A stretch of 64,000 bases of DNA, from assembly GCF_022539665.2 (NCBI RefSeq), contig NC_081336.1, positions 5,224,221 through 5,288,220 of the forward strand, in the 5' to 3' direction. The DNA is from Daphnia carinata. Lineage: Eukaryota; Arthropoda; Branchiopoda; Diplostraca; Daphniidae. Of this stretch, positions 1 to 15,527 are shown piece by piece. The notes under the pieces were generated by a model. That model saw nothing but the letters and a program-made list of their open reading frames with translations. It was not told the DNA's origin and ran no database searches. Made by a program: the position numbers and the translations under genes. Position 1 is the first letter of the stretch; each line of letters opens with the position of its first letter.

Positions 1-23
1 GGGAAAACCCGATTGATAGAGTG

Positions 24-1122
24 TTAAAAAGAGGAAGATAAGAACTCGGAAGAGGGCCTCGAGTGTATCCTCGCCATGTGGCGAGTCCCGTTGTTCTTGC
101 GCGTAAAAGACAGTGGGCAGATGGGACAGCGGAAACGCCCTGGCCTTCCGCACTCGAGTCGGGTGTGGCGGTCGCGGTTGTCGTGCCGGTTATAGCCGCG
201 GGCGCAACGGACATAACGGTACTTAGTAGCTTCTCCCTCGGGTTCCACCTCCACATCCACTTCCGATTCCTCGTCCTTTGAATCTTCCACCTGAACTTTA
301 AGGTGAAAACGCAGAGAGAAAGAGAAAAACAACAACGTGTCAGCCTCTTTCTCCTCGTGCTCTATGCTTCATTCTCATCCTACCAGTTGGCGCCCTCCCA
401 AGCCATGTAAACTCCTAGCTCATTTGCACTGACCCTCGTACAATACGCTTGCCTGTGACTGGTTTGAAAGAAAGAAATAGGGCAAAAGAGTGCCCTAATG
501 TTGCAATGGAACGAGCTATTTTTCTATCGATTCAATAAGCTTACTATCATAACGGATGGAGAAAAAGGGTAAAGGCAAATGTGAAGAAAAGGAGCCAATA
601 TCCAAAGAGCACGTCGGAGGCAAGGTTGTTGGGGAAATTATCGAAGAAATGAAAAGCGAGGAAAGCAATGGTTGGGTCACCATCAGCTAACCCTTTGATC
701 TTTAAGGCCTCTGCTGTATTTAAAAATGCAGTTAGTTGATCCTGTGATACATTCACTTCTCCTCTGTACATGCAGTCAACAAGTGCTTGCAGGTGATCGA
801 ACTTGACATCTTTTAGAAATAAACCAGCTTGTTTGTCCCAATGTAATGAAAGTAATTCCTGTTAATGAAAACATTTATTAGTATGGTCAAATGAAATATC
901 ACAAATGATGAGCAGGCTATTAATAAAACTATTAAGTACCTGAAAGTAATTAGAACAGGGATATAAAACCAAACGATGCACTTGAATAGACTTCCCTTCG
1001 GCAGCAAAGGTAACATCAACCAGGCTACCCTTTTGAAGAAGAGCATCCATCACAGACACTAGCGTGCTGTGATGGTTGTTCCATCTTAAGCAGCATTCCT
1101 GCACCCCACTACTCTGTCCCAT
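24..1122 (-). pseudogene. BTB/C2H2 zinc-finger gene, copy A, internally deleted
   Basis: The gene is read on the minus strand. Exon 1 (1122-940) begins MGQSSGVQE and contains CLRWNNHHSTL, the hallmark N-terminus of arthropod BTB factors such as Lola, Tramtrack and Broad. It ends at a GT donor after NYFQ. Exon 2 starts at 858 and continues the BTB fold (LLSLHWDKQ, then MYRGEVNVSQDQLTAFLNTA). At about 681 it joins foreign sequence and stops at 547, because the linker region kept in copy B is deleted here. The last exon (about 295-24, preceded by an AG acceptor) encodes an acidic stretch and two C2H2 fingers (CVRCARGYNR...HTRLECG; FRCPICPLSFTRK...HMARIH), as in BTB-ZF transcription factors. The fingers are intact but the central linker is missing, so a normal product is doubtful. 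Confidence 0.75.
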
Positions 1123-1327
1123 TTTGAAAAAAATATCCTGTAACTGCAATACAAACAAAAGAATAAGGCAACTATTGTGTGTAAGGAATATGGACACATA
1201 TTCCATTTCAGTTCAACTTGATGAACTTTTTCAGTAGAACAGAGAAAACTTTACAAAACATAAAATGTCTACACGGTGACATGTCGAAAACAATCAAAAC
1301 GATGGTTATTTAAACACTTGTACAACA

Positions 1328-1525
1328 TGCACTTTAGCTTTAAGTGCGACTGGTGTCCGATTCACGGGTTTGCCTAGCAATCCCTTACGCATGAGTGATT
1401 ATTGTTTTTGTTGTTTTTTGAGTTGATATTTTTATGGAAGGGAAGGATTGTTGATGGTGGTGGGAATCGAACACGAGGTAACTATCTACGAAGGTATGGC
1501 GATAGCCACTGTGCCAGGACCGCAC
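1328..1525 (-). mobile_element. tRNA-derived SINE with 13-bp target duplication
   Basis: The direct repeat CACTTGTACAACA occurs at 1315-1327 and 1526-1538. Copy B of the duplication has a single related copy and no intervening DNA, which marks an insertion. On the minus strand the element opens with a tRNA-like head holding A-box (TGGCACAGTGG) and B-box (GTTCGATTCCC) promoter elements. A T-rich body follows. Length is about 198 bp. Confidence 0.8.
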
Positions 1526-1589
1526 CACTTGTACAACAACAGTAGCAATGCACGAAAGTAAACAACAGCAGACGTAACTATAGCTGTGG

Positions 1590-2335
1590 CAGAGTCATAG
1601 AAACCTGGTTGCTCCACGGTGTGTGTAAATGCCACAAGGATTTGCGGGGACTTGTGGTCGAAATTTTCGCCCTTTTGTGGGCGGAGCTGGCAGCGTCAGA
1701 GAGCCATCTGTTGACTAGAATTAGAGATATCTTGACATCGTGCAATAGAATCATAAGGGGTACGACATATAATATCAGTTGTTGGGTATAGTGGTTAGCA
1801 CCCTCGATTGCAATGCGGGAGGCCTGAGATCGAATCCAGTTGCTGCATTATCTTTCTTTTCCATTTCTTCCATTTCCTAACGTATGCTGACCACACGCTG
1901 CGCTAGGTTCCACTTTCCACTGTTTTTCCACTCATTTCAATTCTGTATTAAAATTTTATGTTACGTAATTTTATATTAGTATTATATCTATTAAGCCTCT
2001 CTGACAATTAACTTGTTTGCGCAAGAAGTATTGCGCGCTGACAGGCCGTTATTATAGTAGGCCATGCTTGAAAAAGACACGCTTGACTTGGCCATCCGAC
2101 TACTCTAAGTACAAACCGCTGGAGTTAAGTACTAAGTACTTCCCCCTCGTTTGGCGGGTCTGCTATGATTGGCTGTCGAAATTATGGCAGGACATAGCTC
2201 ATTGGTTGGGGGCCATGTAGTACTCCACCAAAACCGCTAGGTTCGCTATTTAACTGCCAGAATTCGACCACAAGTCCCCGCAAACCCTTGTAGCATTTAC
2301 ACACACCGTAGAGCAACCAGGTTTCTATGACTCTG
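1590..2335. mobile_element. Non-autonomous DNA element with 73-bp terminal inverted repeats
   Basis: Positions 1590-1662 and the reverse complement of 2263-2335 match over about 73 bp with three mismatches (CAGAGTCATAG ... CTATGACTCTG). The interior has no transposase. Copy B lacks the element, although about 55 bp at the junction differ, so a simple target duplication is not clear. A second tRNA-like segment lies inside it. Confidence 0.75.
1772..1850 (+). repeat. tRNA-like (SINE-type) segment
   Basis: A-box-like TATAGTGGTTAGCA at about 1788 is followed by B-box-like GAGATCGAATCC about 35 bp later, with tRNA-like spacing. The acceptor ends do not pair, so this is a tRNA-derived repeat and not a tRNA gene. 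It lies inside the 1590-2335 TIR element. Confidence 0.5.
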
Positions 2336-2716
2336 GTGATATTATTTTTAAAAAAATATTTCGAAAAAAAGGGTGGAGACAAATTTTAAAAATTGGCAAC
2401 TACGCGAATTTCGCGAACTTTTGAGAAAACCGTCACTCTGTTCTCACTCTTAACCCTATCGGCATTTTCGCTTTGATTAGTGTTCTTGATACAAGCGTGT
2501 TTGTGATTGGGATTGGGGACGAATTTCTTCCACGTGCTAGAAGCGTGGGCTTAAAGGTTCCGCTGAACATTTTGAGAAAGAACAAGATCGTGAGACGATG
2601 TAAGTTGTGAAACAATTGAATTAGATGACACCGGACATTTTACAATTAGATTTATTGGCAGAACTGTGAGACATAATAAGGCAGATAATTGTGACAAAAA
2701 CTGTGAAACTAAGAAG

Positions 2717-7294
<4,578 letters not shown>

Positions 7295-7845
7295 CGTGAT
7301 AGGTTCCAACATTAGAACTTGGTAAACATTACAAAATTCAAGTGGTTTAAATAATATCCAATAGTTCCACAAATTCTTTTCAAAATGGAGTTAAGAGTTT
7401 CAAAGTTGGTGTAAGCTAACTTTGTATATCGGTACAAATGTCAACTTTTTCGATCAAGTGGCAGTGATAACACTGTATTTACGTTACTTGTCTCAAAGAA
7501 TGGAACAATATGCGCATAGCTCTGCATAAATATTCTCAATTTGATGCAGTTGAATGAAATACTAGTTTAAATTCAGTTCATAAGCGTTGTTTACCTAACT
7601 AGTTATATTCTATTGTACACTTACTCGGTCACCACGTTCAGACGCTAAGGCTGTTGGGTAAGTTAATGCCTCATTAGTAGTTACGTTATGCTTTAATTTG
7701 ATGCAGTAACTTCGGGTGTATCTTAACTGTGTAAAAGTTAGTTCGTAATCTATGTTAGCAAAACTTAGATTTAATTGTTATTAATCTGTTGAAAGTGTGG
7801 GTGAAGGCGCGATTTTTGTAGCGTCATGCAAAGCTATTAGCAACT
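7295..7845. other. Noncoding spacer after POLR3B
   Basis: AT-rich sequence containing the POLR3B 3' UTR. No ORF, repeat or RNA gene was recognised. It is not represented in duplication copy B. Confidence 0.5.
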
Positions 7846-8420
7846 TCAGTCTTCCTTGTCGTTTAGTTGAGTAGAGAACGCCATTTTTGTGCTCCTGTTT
7901 TCGGGAAATATTTTTAGTAATATCTGTTGAAAATTTGAATAAGAAGCCATCGAATGAAGAGCTGATGCTGCCATGTCGGTTAAAGACAAATTAATAATGA
8001 ACGTACTTGCTGGATGAGATCTTAATAGCCTTTTGAATCTGCAATTAAAAATCAACAACTTAGAATCCATTGATTATTCATTGTCTACCGAACACTTAAG
8101 TGTTTTGAGACACAACTGGAAATTGAAAAAGCACCTCGAAAAGATAAAAAGGACTGTATGTTGGCCACTACCCCCACGATTGCTATAGTTGAGACAATTA
8201 AGCCCATAATGACGAAGGCTTTTCGAGGAACCTGATTCAAAAACACCAACTGCTCCTTGATCTAGAACGCATTCTCATTAGTGTTGGATAGCAACAGTGA
8301 ATCGTTGAAATGGATATTCGTCGAGTTTCCCATACCGTCGATGCTATTGGCGACTTTCCTGCTGAAATTCATTTGTTCGGCAGCTGAAATTTGTCTCGAA
8401 TTGTTAGCCGCGGAAAATCT
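7846..8420 (-). pseudogene. Class A GPCR-like gene fragment, copy A
   Basis: Minus-strand reading from about 8420 gives a polar N-terminus with N-glycosylation sequons (NNS, NST, NDS), an in-frame TAG, then a hydrophobic helix (AFVIMGLIVSTIAIVGVVAN). After an apparent intron comes RFKRLLRSHPASTFIINLSL followed by TDMAAS. The conserved Asn of TM1 and the NLxxxD motif of TM2 in rhodopsin-family receptors are visible. Nothing resembling TM3-TM7 follows. The TAG is shared with copy B. I read it as a truncated receptor remnant; the subfamily is not identifiable. Confidence 0.5.
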
Positions 8421-8683
8421 GCTCCTTCTGTGAAAAAAGGTATCATAATCAATTTGTGTAATTCATAGGGTTCTTTTCTAAGATAATCTTTATTTGCTGA
8501 ACGAATACCACTTCGTGATTTAGATGTAAAGTATCAGATTGGCATGAATGCATTGATGCCAATCTGTACTGCATTTATCGTGCTATTAATATTGACTAAA
8601 ACCCTCGTTGATGTAGTTTTGTCAAATGTTTCTCGATTTCGACTCAGCGTAAACAACGATATCTTGAATTTCACTCTTTAGCA

Positions 8684-8860
8684 ATGGCGGATGCAGCTCC
8701 TGCCAGTGTTCGTGGACGTGGAGGTCGCGGACGTGGAAAGGAAGGAGAGAAAGAGTGGTTGCCTGTCACTAAGCTTGGCCGTTTGGTCCGTGATGGCAAA
8801 ATTAGTACCCTAGAAGAAATTTATCTCTTCTCACTTCCTATTAAGGCAAACGTCTTTCCA
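8684..8860 (+). pseudogene. Ribosomal protein S2 (uS5) 5' fragment, copy A
   Basis: The ATG at 8684 opens an RG-rich stretch ([13 protein letters not shown]), then [17 protein letters not shown] and [11 protein letters not shown], the N-terminus of eukaryotic RPS2. Homology ends after LPIK and the frame runs on into unrelated sequence until 9004. An intron-acceptor-like CTTTAG precedes the ATG, so it looks like a DNA-level duplicate and not a processed retrocopy. The ribosomal S5 domain is missing. Confidence 0.75.
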
Positions 8861-8978
8861 TTTTTGCCCGATATAAAAAGGCTGTTGCAAATCTATTGCT
8901 CTTCAGTTGCAAACCGTGAAGTTGCAAATACCAACCTCCAAAGAAATCTTTATCAGAATGTGTCTCTTCTCCTACATT

Positions 8979-10001
8979 ATGGTTTGTTTGATTCTCTTGT
9001 TTAAGCGATCTTGGTTTTTAACTTAAATTTGTCCTTTTTACAGTGGATCTCGTTGCTGGTAGCAGCTTTGGTTTTCTCATCATCCGACGCGCATAAAAAA
9101 GGTTTTTAAACTCCATTAAAGTTCTAGTGGTTTCAGTAATCTTTTTAAGATTAAATTTGATAACCTATTTACTGATTTTGATTTGTAGGAAGAGGAGGCG
9201 GCGAGAGCGGAGGCGGTTACAGTGGCTATGGTAAGTGTTGTTCGTTGCACGTCCTAGACGTTATCAACTTTAATTTTTACGAAGCATATGATTTATTGGT
9301 TATGTTATAAATTATTAAAACCTTTAGGCGGCCAACAAAATATAGGCTACGACGGTGGCCACGCTATACCTTATAGTTCGGGATACAGTGGCCATCCATC
9401 GCCCGCTAGTGGAGGATATGGGGGCCGCATGTCCTCGACGCACAGAGGACACCATAGTAGTCATACTACACCCTTAGGCGGAGGGTATGGGGCTCACGTC
9501 GCGCCAATAAGTGGAGGGTATGGTGGCCATCCATCAGTCATCGGTGGCAGGCATGCCAGTAGTCATGCCGCCTCCGTTAGCGGTGGGTATGGCGGACATG
9601 GTGCACCAATCACTGGAGGATACAGAGGTCTTCCTTCTCCTGCGAGCGGAGTATATGGCAGTAGTCAAGCTGTCCGTCGGCCTAAGAGTGGAGGCTACAA
9701 CAACAGTCACGGTGCACCTGTGCACGGAGGATTTGGTGGCCATTCTGCGCCAGCACAAAAAGGACATGTTGGTCACGCAGCACAAATGAACACAGGATAC
9801 GGCGGTCATGCATTGCCAACCAGTGGAGGATATGGAAATCACGTGGCTCCGATGAACGCGGGATATGGAGGTCACGCAGCTTCGGCAGGCAAAGGTTCCC
9901 GTGGCCACGGATCGCAAATGGGTGGGGGATATGGAGGTCATTCTACACCGATGAAGGGAGCTTATGGAAGTCACTCTGCTGGAAAAGGATACGGTCGTTA
10001 A
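8979..10001 (+). CDS. Secreted Gly/Tyr/His-rich repeat protein (cuticle-like)
   Basis: Four coding exons keep phase: 8979-8981 (the ATG alone), 9044-9101, 9189-9230 and 9328-10001. They total 777 nt, or 258 residues. Splicing the lone ATG to TGG ATC TCG yields a signal peptide ([17 protein letters not shown]). The mature protein is built of about 15-20-residue repeats around GGYGGHxAP and GYGGHAA, rich in Gly, Tyr, His and Ser with few acidic residues. Such composition is typical of arthropod cuticular or other extracellular structural proteins, but no chitin-binding domain is seen. A consensus donor just after the stop (AAAG|GTAAGT, about 10007) suggests a 3' UTR intron, and AATAAA occurs near 10443. 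No copy exists in duplication copy B. Gene existence is well supported; function is inferred from composition. Confidence 0.8.
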
Positions 10002-12529
10002 GAAAGGTAAGTTTTACATTAGCAATGACATAATTTTTGTTATAACACATTTGGGTTTGCTAAACATTCGTAATGGTTCCTTATCGAAATGTTTATTAAA
10101 GTTAGGATGACAGGAAAATTATTTAAAAATTTTCATTTCACGCAGTTAGGATAGAGATTCAAGGGCATTTTCATCGATCGTCATATCTGCATTCGGCCCA
10201 CTTCAATCGAATTACCCTTTGACAATAGACGTAACCTAAAATAAAAAAAATTCGCTGCCTAATCCAATGAAACGAATTCCGAAAAATACACGTTTTTCAT
10301 ACAATTGCATATTTTTTGTTTGTTTCGCAACATATAGTCGAGTTTTTAGTAGTTTTGCCGGTTGTGTTCAATTCAACATTTGGCGGTAATCACGAAACTC
10401 AGATTTATTTTCTCTTTGGGTTTATAGTTCTTCAAATAATCAAATAAAGCCAATGAACTTAACGCTGCGTTCATGCGTCATGATGTATGTTTATGTAACA
10501 AAGTTCACGACGGGATTTTACGCATGCTTTCGTTACGGACGGCTTTGTTTTTCGTTCAGTATACAAACTAGACATAAGACAACAATTAATACCAGTTTCG
10601 TTTAAGAGATGTGTAATTCATTGCTGCAAAAAGACACGTGACAAAACAAATACACACGAAGAGTTGGCTAGTTCTGTATAGCCTCGAGTAGGGCAAAAAA
10701 TAAAGGAGGGAGGGGGAGGAGTGCAGAAGTATTAATAGAAAAGGGAGGGGAGAGATAATATCAATCAAAATCTATGTAAACTAGCGTATGACGTGCAAAA
10801 ACGTATAGAGGCAGCGGTCGATGATGATATACGATGGTAACGAACTCACAACCTAACAGCTCTCCTTGTTTGCAGACAGCAAAATAGTCCATCAGTTGGT
10901 TATCATTAGAAACAAAAAAAAAATCAAACAATCATCTTAAGTACTATGGCAAATCTGAAATGTGTCAATCGCAGAATAAGAGTTATTGCACGAACTCGTA
11001 TTTGTTTTTTTTTCTTTCTTTCTTCCTTTCTTCATTTGGAAGTGAAATAATATTGGAGGAATGAGAATATATAACTATGAAAAATAAACTTGGAAAAAAA
11101 ATCGATATTATTTTCAAAAATCTTTTTCTTTTCAACGTAACCATCTTCAGAAAGTACTAATCCTATTCCACATTACTCTCTGGTCTTTGACAAGTTTTAA
11201 CTTTGAGATAAAACATATTTGGTTGGGAAAACTCAAGCTTTTCGCACTTCTTGTCTGATTGCCAATCTGCTTTTAGTTCAATCAACATTCTGAACAGCAA
11301 ATTTGAAAAGGGGGAAAAAAAAAATAAAGAGTAGGAGAAAACATAAATTATGATGGTTCAATCCGCAACCGAATACGGAGAGAAGAGCTGTCACTATACT
11401 ATGACGAGCAGGCGATTGGAAATAACGCTAGCTACGAAACGTGATTGGAAAATAAACGCTATAAAAAGACGTTCTTAGATCGACTTTGTGTGTCATAACT
11501 TGCAATGCCTTAGTGGCAAGATTCGAGACGTTTTCTTTTTCACCGACTTCGGCAAACAGTTTTTCGAAAAAAAGACAACAAAAAATGGGGAAAGAAAAAT
11601 TAAGGAAAGATGACGTGGGCAATGATCGCATTGTCGTATGCACAGAAAAAAAAAGGGATCGAAAAAAAATTCTATCAACATCACATCGGAGTGCGGGGCA
11701 TATTTTGCTGGGTTAGTTGGAGTTGACGTGGCGACTCCAGATTTGCACGTTCAACCCCCGATGGGAAAAAAAAATAAAGGTTATTGCCAAACTGAAGGTA
11801 GAAACTGAATAAGATTTAAGTAAAAAAAAAAAATGTTTGGATTGAACTTCGATAGTTTCAAGATGTATTTCGTTTTGAGAAAATATCCCATAGAGGATGA
11901 TAATAATAGTCGATTGAAAGTCATTAGTTGAAGGGATAGAGGTGCAAGGGGGAGTGTGCTGATCCATTGGCGGTGGCGGAATTGTATTTTTCCCGCTAGT
12001 TATCGACTTCTTTTTCCACTTCTCGTTAAATGATGGACCTGATAGGATTCGCTGTTTTATGTCATGAAGAGTTCAATGTAACGCGTACCGATGTTTTGGC
12101 GATTCTTCTCTGCTATGGCTCTCTCGGCTCCGGCTCTATTCGGGAAATTGACGACAGCCACGCCCGAAAGACGACCGTCATTGTTGCGGTGAATTTGGAT
12201 GCAATCTGGTGTCAACTGTAATCAAACGCGTCAATGATTATTTTTGACGTGTAGACGTTAAAACAGATCTCACACCATATAACCATATGTTAATCAAAGC
12301 AGGTGGGGATTGATCAAAAGCAATGATAAAAGTGGAAACCACCAAAAGAAAAGTAAAACCCACATCTACATCAAACTGAAGTTGTTAATCATCTGACGAA
12401 GAAATGAGACAGACACAAAGAGAGAGAGAGAGACAGATGAGATAGATATTAAAACTGTAGGTTCTAACCACATCGTCGGCTTTGAAGTGAATTGATTCAT
12501 TTGTAAAGCCATGCATTGTATGTGGCCAG
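10002..12529. other. Long noncoding spacer
   Basis: AT-rich sequence with A/T homopolymer runs and a short (GA)n tract near 12418-12436. The first part is probably the 3' UTR of the glycine-rich gene. Short open frames here are low-complexity and unconvincing. No transposon protein or RNA gene was recognised. Confidence 0.5.
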
Positions 12530-14738
12530 GGTAGATGGGGCAGCGGAAACGCCCTGGCCTTCCGCCCTAGAGTCGGGTGTGGCGGTCGCGGTTGTCGCGC
12601 CGGTTATAGCCGCGGGCGCAACGGACACAACGGTACTTAGTAGCTTCTCCCTCGGGTTCCACCTCCACATCCACTTCCGATTCCTCGTCCTTTGAATCTT
12701 CCACCTGAACTTTAAGGTGAAAACGCAGAGAGAAAGAGAAAAACAACAACGTGTCAGCCTCTTTCTCCTCGTGCTCTATGCTTCATTCTCATCCTACCAG
12801 TTGGCGCCCTCCCAAGCCATGTAAACTCCTAGCTCATTTGCACTGACCCTCGTACAATACGCTTGCCTGTGACTGGTTGAAAGAAAGAAATAGGGCAAAA
12901 GAGTGCCCTAATGTTGCAATGGAACGAGCTATTTTTCTATCGATTCAATAAGCTTACTATCATAACGGATGGAGAAAAAGGGTAAAGGCAAATGTGAAGA
13001 AAAGGAGCCAATATCCAAAGAGCACGTCGGAGGCAAGGTTGTTGGGGAAATTATCGAGAAATGAAAAGCGAGGAAAGCAATGGTTGGGTCAACCAATGTG
13101 TCGAGAAATGTACTGGTACGGAAATATAAATAAATCCAACCCCAACTGCAGACACTCAGAAACGGGAAAAAATACCCCATACATGGTTTCTTTTCTCTTT
13201 CTAAGGGATAAAATTGAAAAAAATCTAGATGAAAATTCAAATTTGCCTACCTCTTGCAGAATTATTTAGGTCAACATGGTCCAGATGTGCTTGTCCTTCT
13301 CCGCTCATATGTCCATCGGCGTCATCGTTCCAGCCTTGTTCTTCTGTTCGACACGTAATAAAAACAAATATGAACAAAGTCACGGGATAAACTGAAAAAC
13401 ACAATCTTTCATGCTACGCGATGCGTCGATCCTAGATGGATATTCTGAATCGCTCCAATCCTCTTCATCACCACTACCACCACTGTAATCAGCTTCAAGC
13501 TCAGTTTCAATCTTGGGTTCTACCATTGAATATTCCTCTCCGTCTTCAATTTCAATGTTTAGGTTATCGGTTGCCGAATTAGAGTGCAAATCGTCATCAG
13601 GGCGGTTATCTGTGGGAGATGGGACGGGGCTTCATTTCGATCATTGGGCGCTGCGACAGGAGTTGCGGCTGTAGGTGGAATGCGAACAAGAGAAGGCAAA
13701 TGGTGTTGAGATAGCTAGGTTTTGTCTGTGGGAGGTGTATCTTCTTTGGATTGTTTGCGAACTCGTTTGGGTGACTCGGTGACTGATGATGATGATGGAG
13801 AAGAGGAATGCATGGCTTTATCCAAAATTCTCTTTTTATTCTTTCTGTCCCGATCACCATCAGCTAACCCTTTGATCTTTAAGGCCTCTGCTGTATTTAA
13901 AAATGCAGTTAGTTGATCCTGGGATACATTTACTTCTCCCCTGTACATGTAGTCTACCAGTGCTTGTAAGTGATCAAACTTGACATCTTTTAGGAATACA
14001 ACAGCTTGTTTATCCCAATGTAATGAGAGTAGTTCCTGTTAATGAAAACATTTATTAGTATGGTCAAATGAAATATCACAAATGATGAGCAGGCTATTAA
14101 TAAAACTATTAAGTACCTGAAAGTAATTAGAACAGGGACATAAAACCAAACGATGCACTTGAATAGACTTCCCTTCGGCAGCCAAGGTAACATCAACCAG
14201 GCTACCCTTTTGAAGAAGCACATCCATCACAGACACTAGCGTGCTGTGATGGTTGTTCCATCTTAAGCAGTATTCCTGCACCCCACTACTCTGTCCCATT
14301 TTGAAAAAAATATCCTGTAATTGCAATACAAACAAAAGAATTAAGAAAGTATTGTGTGTAAGGAATATGGACTCATATTCCATTTCAGTTCAACTTGATG
14401 AACCTTTTCAGTAGAACAGAGAAAACTTTACAAAACATAAAATGTCTACACGGTGACATGTCGAAAACAATCAAAACGATGGTTATTTAAACACTTGTAA
14501 AACAACAGTAGCAATGCACGCAAGTAAACAACAGCAGACGTAACTATAGCTGTAGCTAACAAGAGAAACTGTCGATATACGTGCAACATTGAAGCTCCTT
14601 TTTTTAAATTTTGGGTGATATTATTTTAATAATATTTCGAAAAAAGGGGTGGAGAAAAATTAAAAAAATGGCAACTACGCGAATTTTGCGAACAGGCAAC
14701 GTTTAAGCAAAGCGTCACTCTTTGTTCTCAGTCTTTGT
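12530..14738. repeat. Segmental duplication, copy B left arm
   Basis: This aligns with 116-2450. It keeps the linker part of the BTB gene (13093-13854) missing from copy A, and lacks the SINE and TIR insertions. At about 14735 it passes straight into sequence homologous to 7845 onward, skipping the whole POLR3B interval. Confidence 0.85.
12540..14299 (-). pseudogene. BTB/C2H2 zinc-finger gene, copy B, broken fingers
   Basis: BTB exon 1 is 14299-14117 and exon 2 runs from 14035 down, encoding LLSLHWDKQAVVFLKDVKFD and a basic/serine-rich linker (DRDRKNKKRIL, SSSPSSSSVTESPKRVRKQ). That frame stops at 13715. An acidic segment (NIEIEDGEEYSMVEPKIETE), typical of these proteins, is open at 13589-13380 in another frame. 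The finger exon (from about 12720) keeps CVRCARGYNRRDNRDRHTRL, then hits an in-frame TAG where copy A has the Glu codon of ECGRPG. Homology ends at about 12530 inside the second finger. The BTB half may still be expressible, but the DNA-binding half is destroyed. Confidence 0.7.
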
Positions 14739-14804
14739 TATCGTTTTGTTCAGTAGAGAAAGCCATTTTTGTTCTCCTGTTTTTGGAATATTTTTTAGGA
14801 ATAT

Positions 14805-15201
14805 TGTGACGGGGAATTGCGGGGGGAAGCCGAGGTTAGGAAGTAAGATCACTTGAGACAGTGTTTAGAGGAGAACGGAGTGTATTTGGAAGGAACAATC
14901 TAAGGCACTTTCTGGAGAAGACTGAACCCCGAACCTACTTAGGCTCGGGGTATTTAAAGGCAAGGGTCACCCTGTTACCGGGTGACGCCGGAAGAATCTA
15001 GGGAAAGATGGTCATTAGATAACACCTAAATGACCGCTACGAACGTTCTAACCCTTTTCTAGGGTAAAATAGAAAGTTTATACGAAAGGAGTAGTTAAGA
15101 TGGTCAAGTAGATAACTCTACTTGACCTTACAGTCCAGGACGGGAGAAGAGTTTCACGTGAAATCCATTAACACGTGTGTGTCCTTGGATTCCACGTGAC
15201 A
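14805..15201 (-). repeat. LTR (3' LTR of the minus-strand element)
   Basis: 397-bp repeat, nearly identical to 18002-18399 apart from scattered substitutions and short differences. Termini are TG...CA. Confidence 0.9.
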
Positions 15202-15527
15202 GATCCCCCCCACGAAGAGGCCATCGACCCGATGGGCCAATTCAACACGAAAGAATCAGTTGTCTTCCTCCAGCTTCGGCGGTCCAGTGGGCCGCACGGG
15301 ATGATAATCGGCGATTTCGTAAACTCCGTTCCTTTGGCCAAGATGATTCATCATCCGGCGGGACAGGAGCAGCGTGAAGACAGTAAGCCCACCTAAACCG
15401 AGGGTTAAGAAATCTAGAAGTGCTGGAATGCTTACAGTTGATGTCCGACAGTTTTTAAAGTAAGACTAGTTTCTTTATAATGTTTAGTAGGGTAGTAAAA
15501 GTTGTGGAGGTCTTTATAAATTATACA

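Larger units (their letters stand above)
116..2450. repeat. Segmental duplication, copy A left arm
   Basis: This stretch aligns by eye with 12530-14738 in the same orientation. It covers the zinc-finger exon, the BTB exons and the upstream flank of the BTB gene. Copy A lacks the roughly 760 bp that copy B has at about 13093-13854. Copy A also carries a SINE (1328-1525) and a TIR element (1590-2335) that copy B lacks. Similarity stops near 2450, just before the POLR3B promoter region, and resumes near 7845 beyond POLR3B. Confidence 0.85.
7845..8860. repeat. Segmental duplication, copy A right arm
   Basis: This aligns with 14739-14804 joined to 18400-19335. It carries the GPCR-like fragment (- strand) and the RpS2 5' fragment (+ strand). 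It is uninterrupted, so it preserves the empty site of the Gypsy element found in copy B. Confidence 0.85.

Noticed and set aside
1440..1525. A tRNA gene on the minus strand
   Set aside because: Boxes A and B are present but stems do not pair and it lies within TSD-flanked DNA; it is a SINE head.
9534..9974. 146-residue open frame on the minus strand
   Set aside because: Antisense shadow of the glycine-rich repeat gene; composition (Ser/Thr/Arg) follows from the repeat codons.
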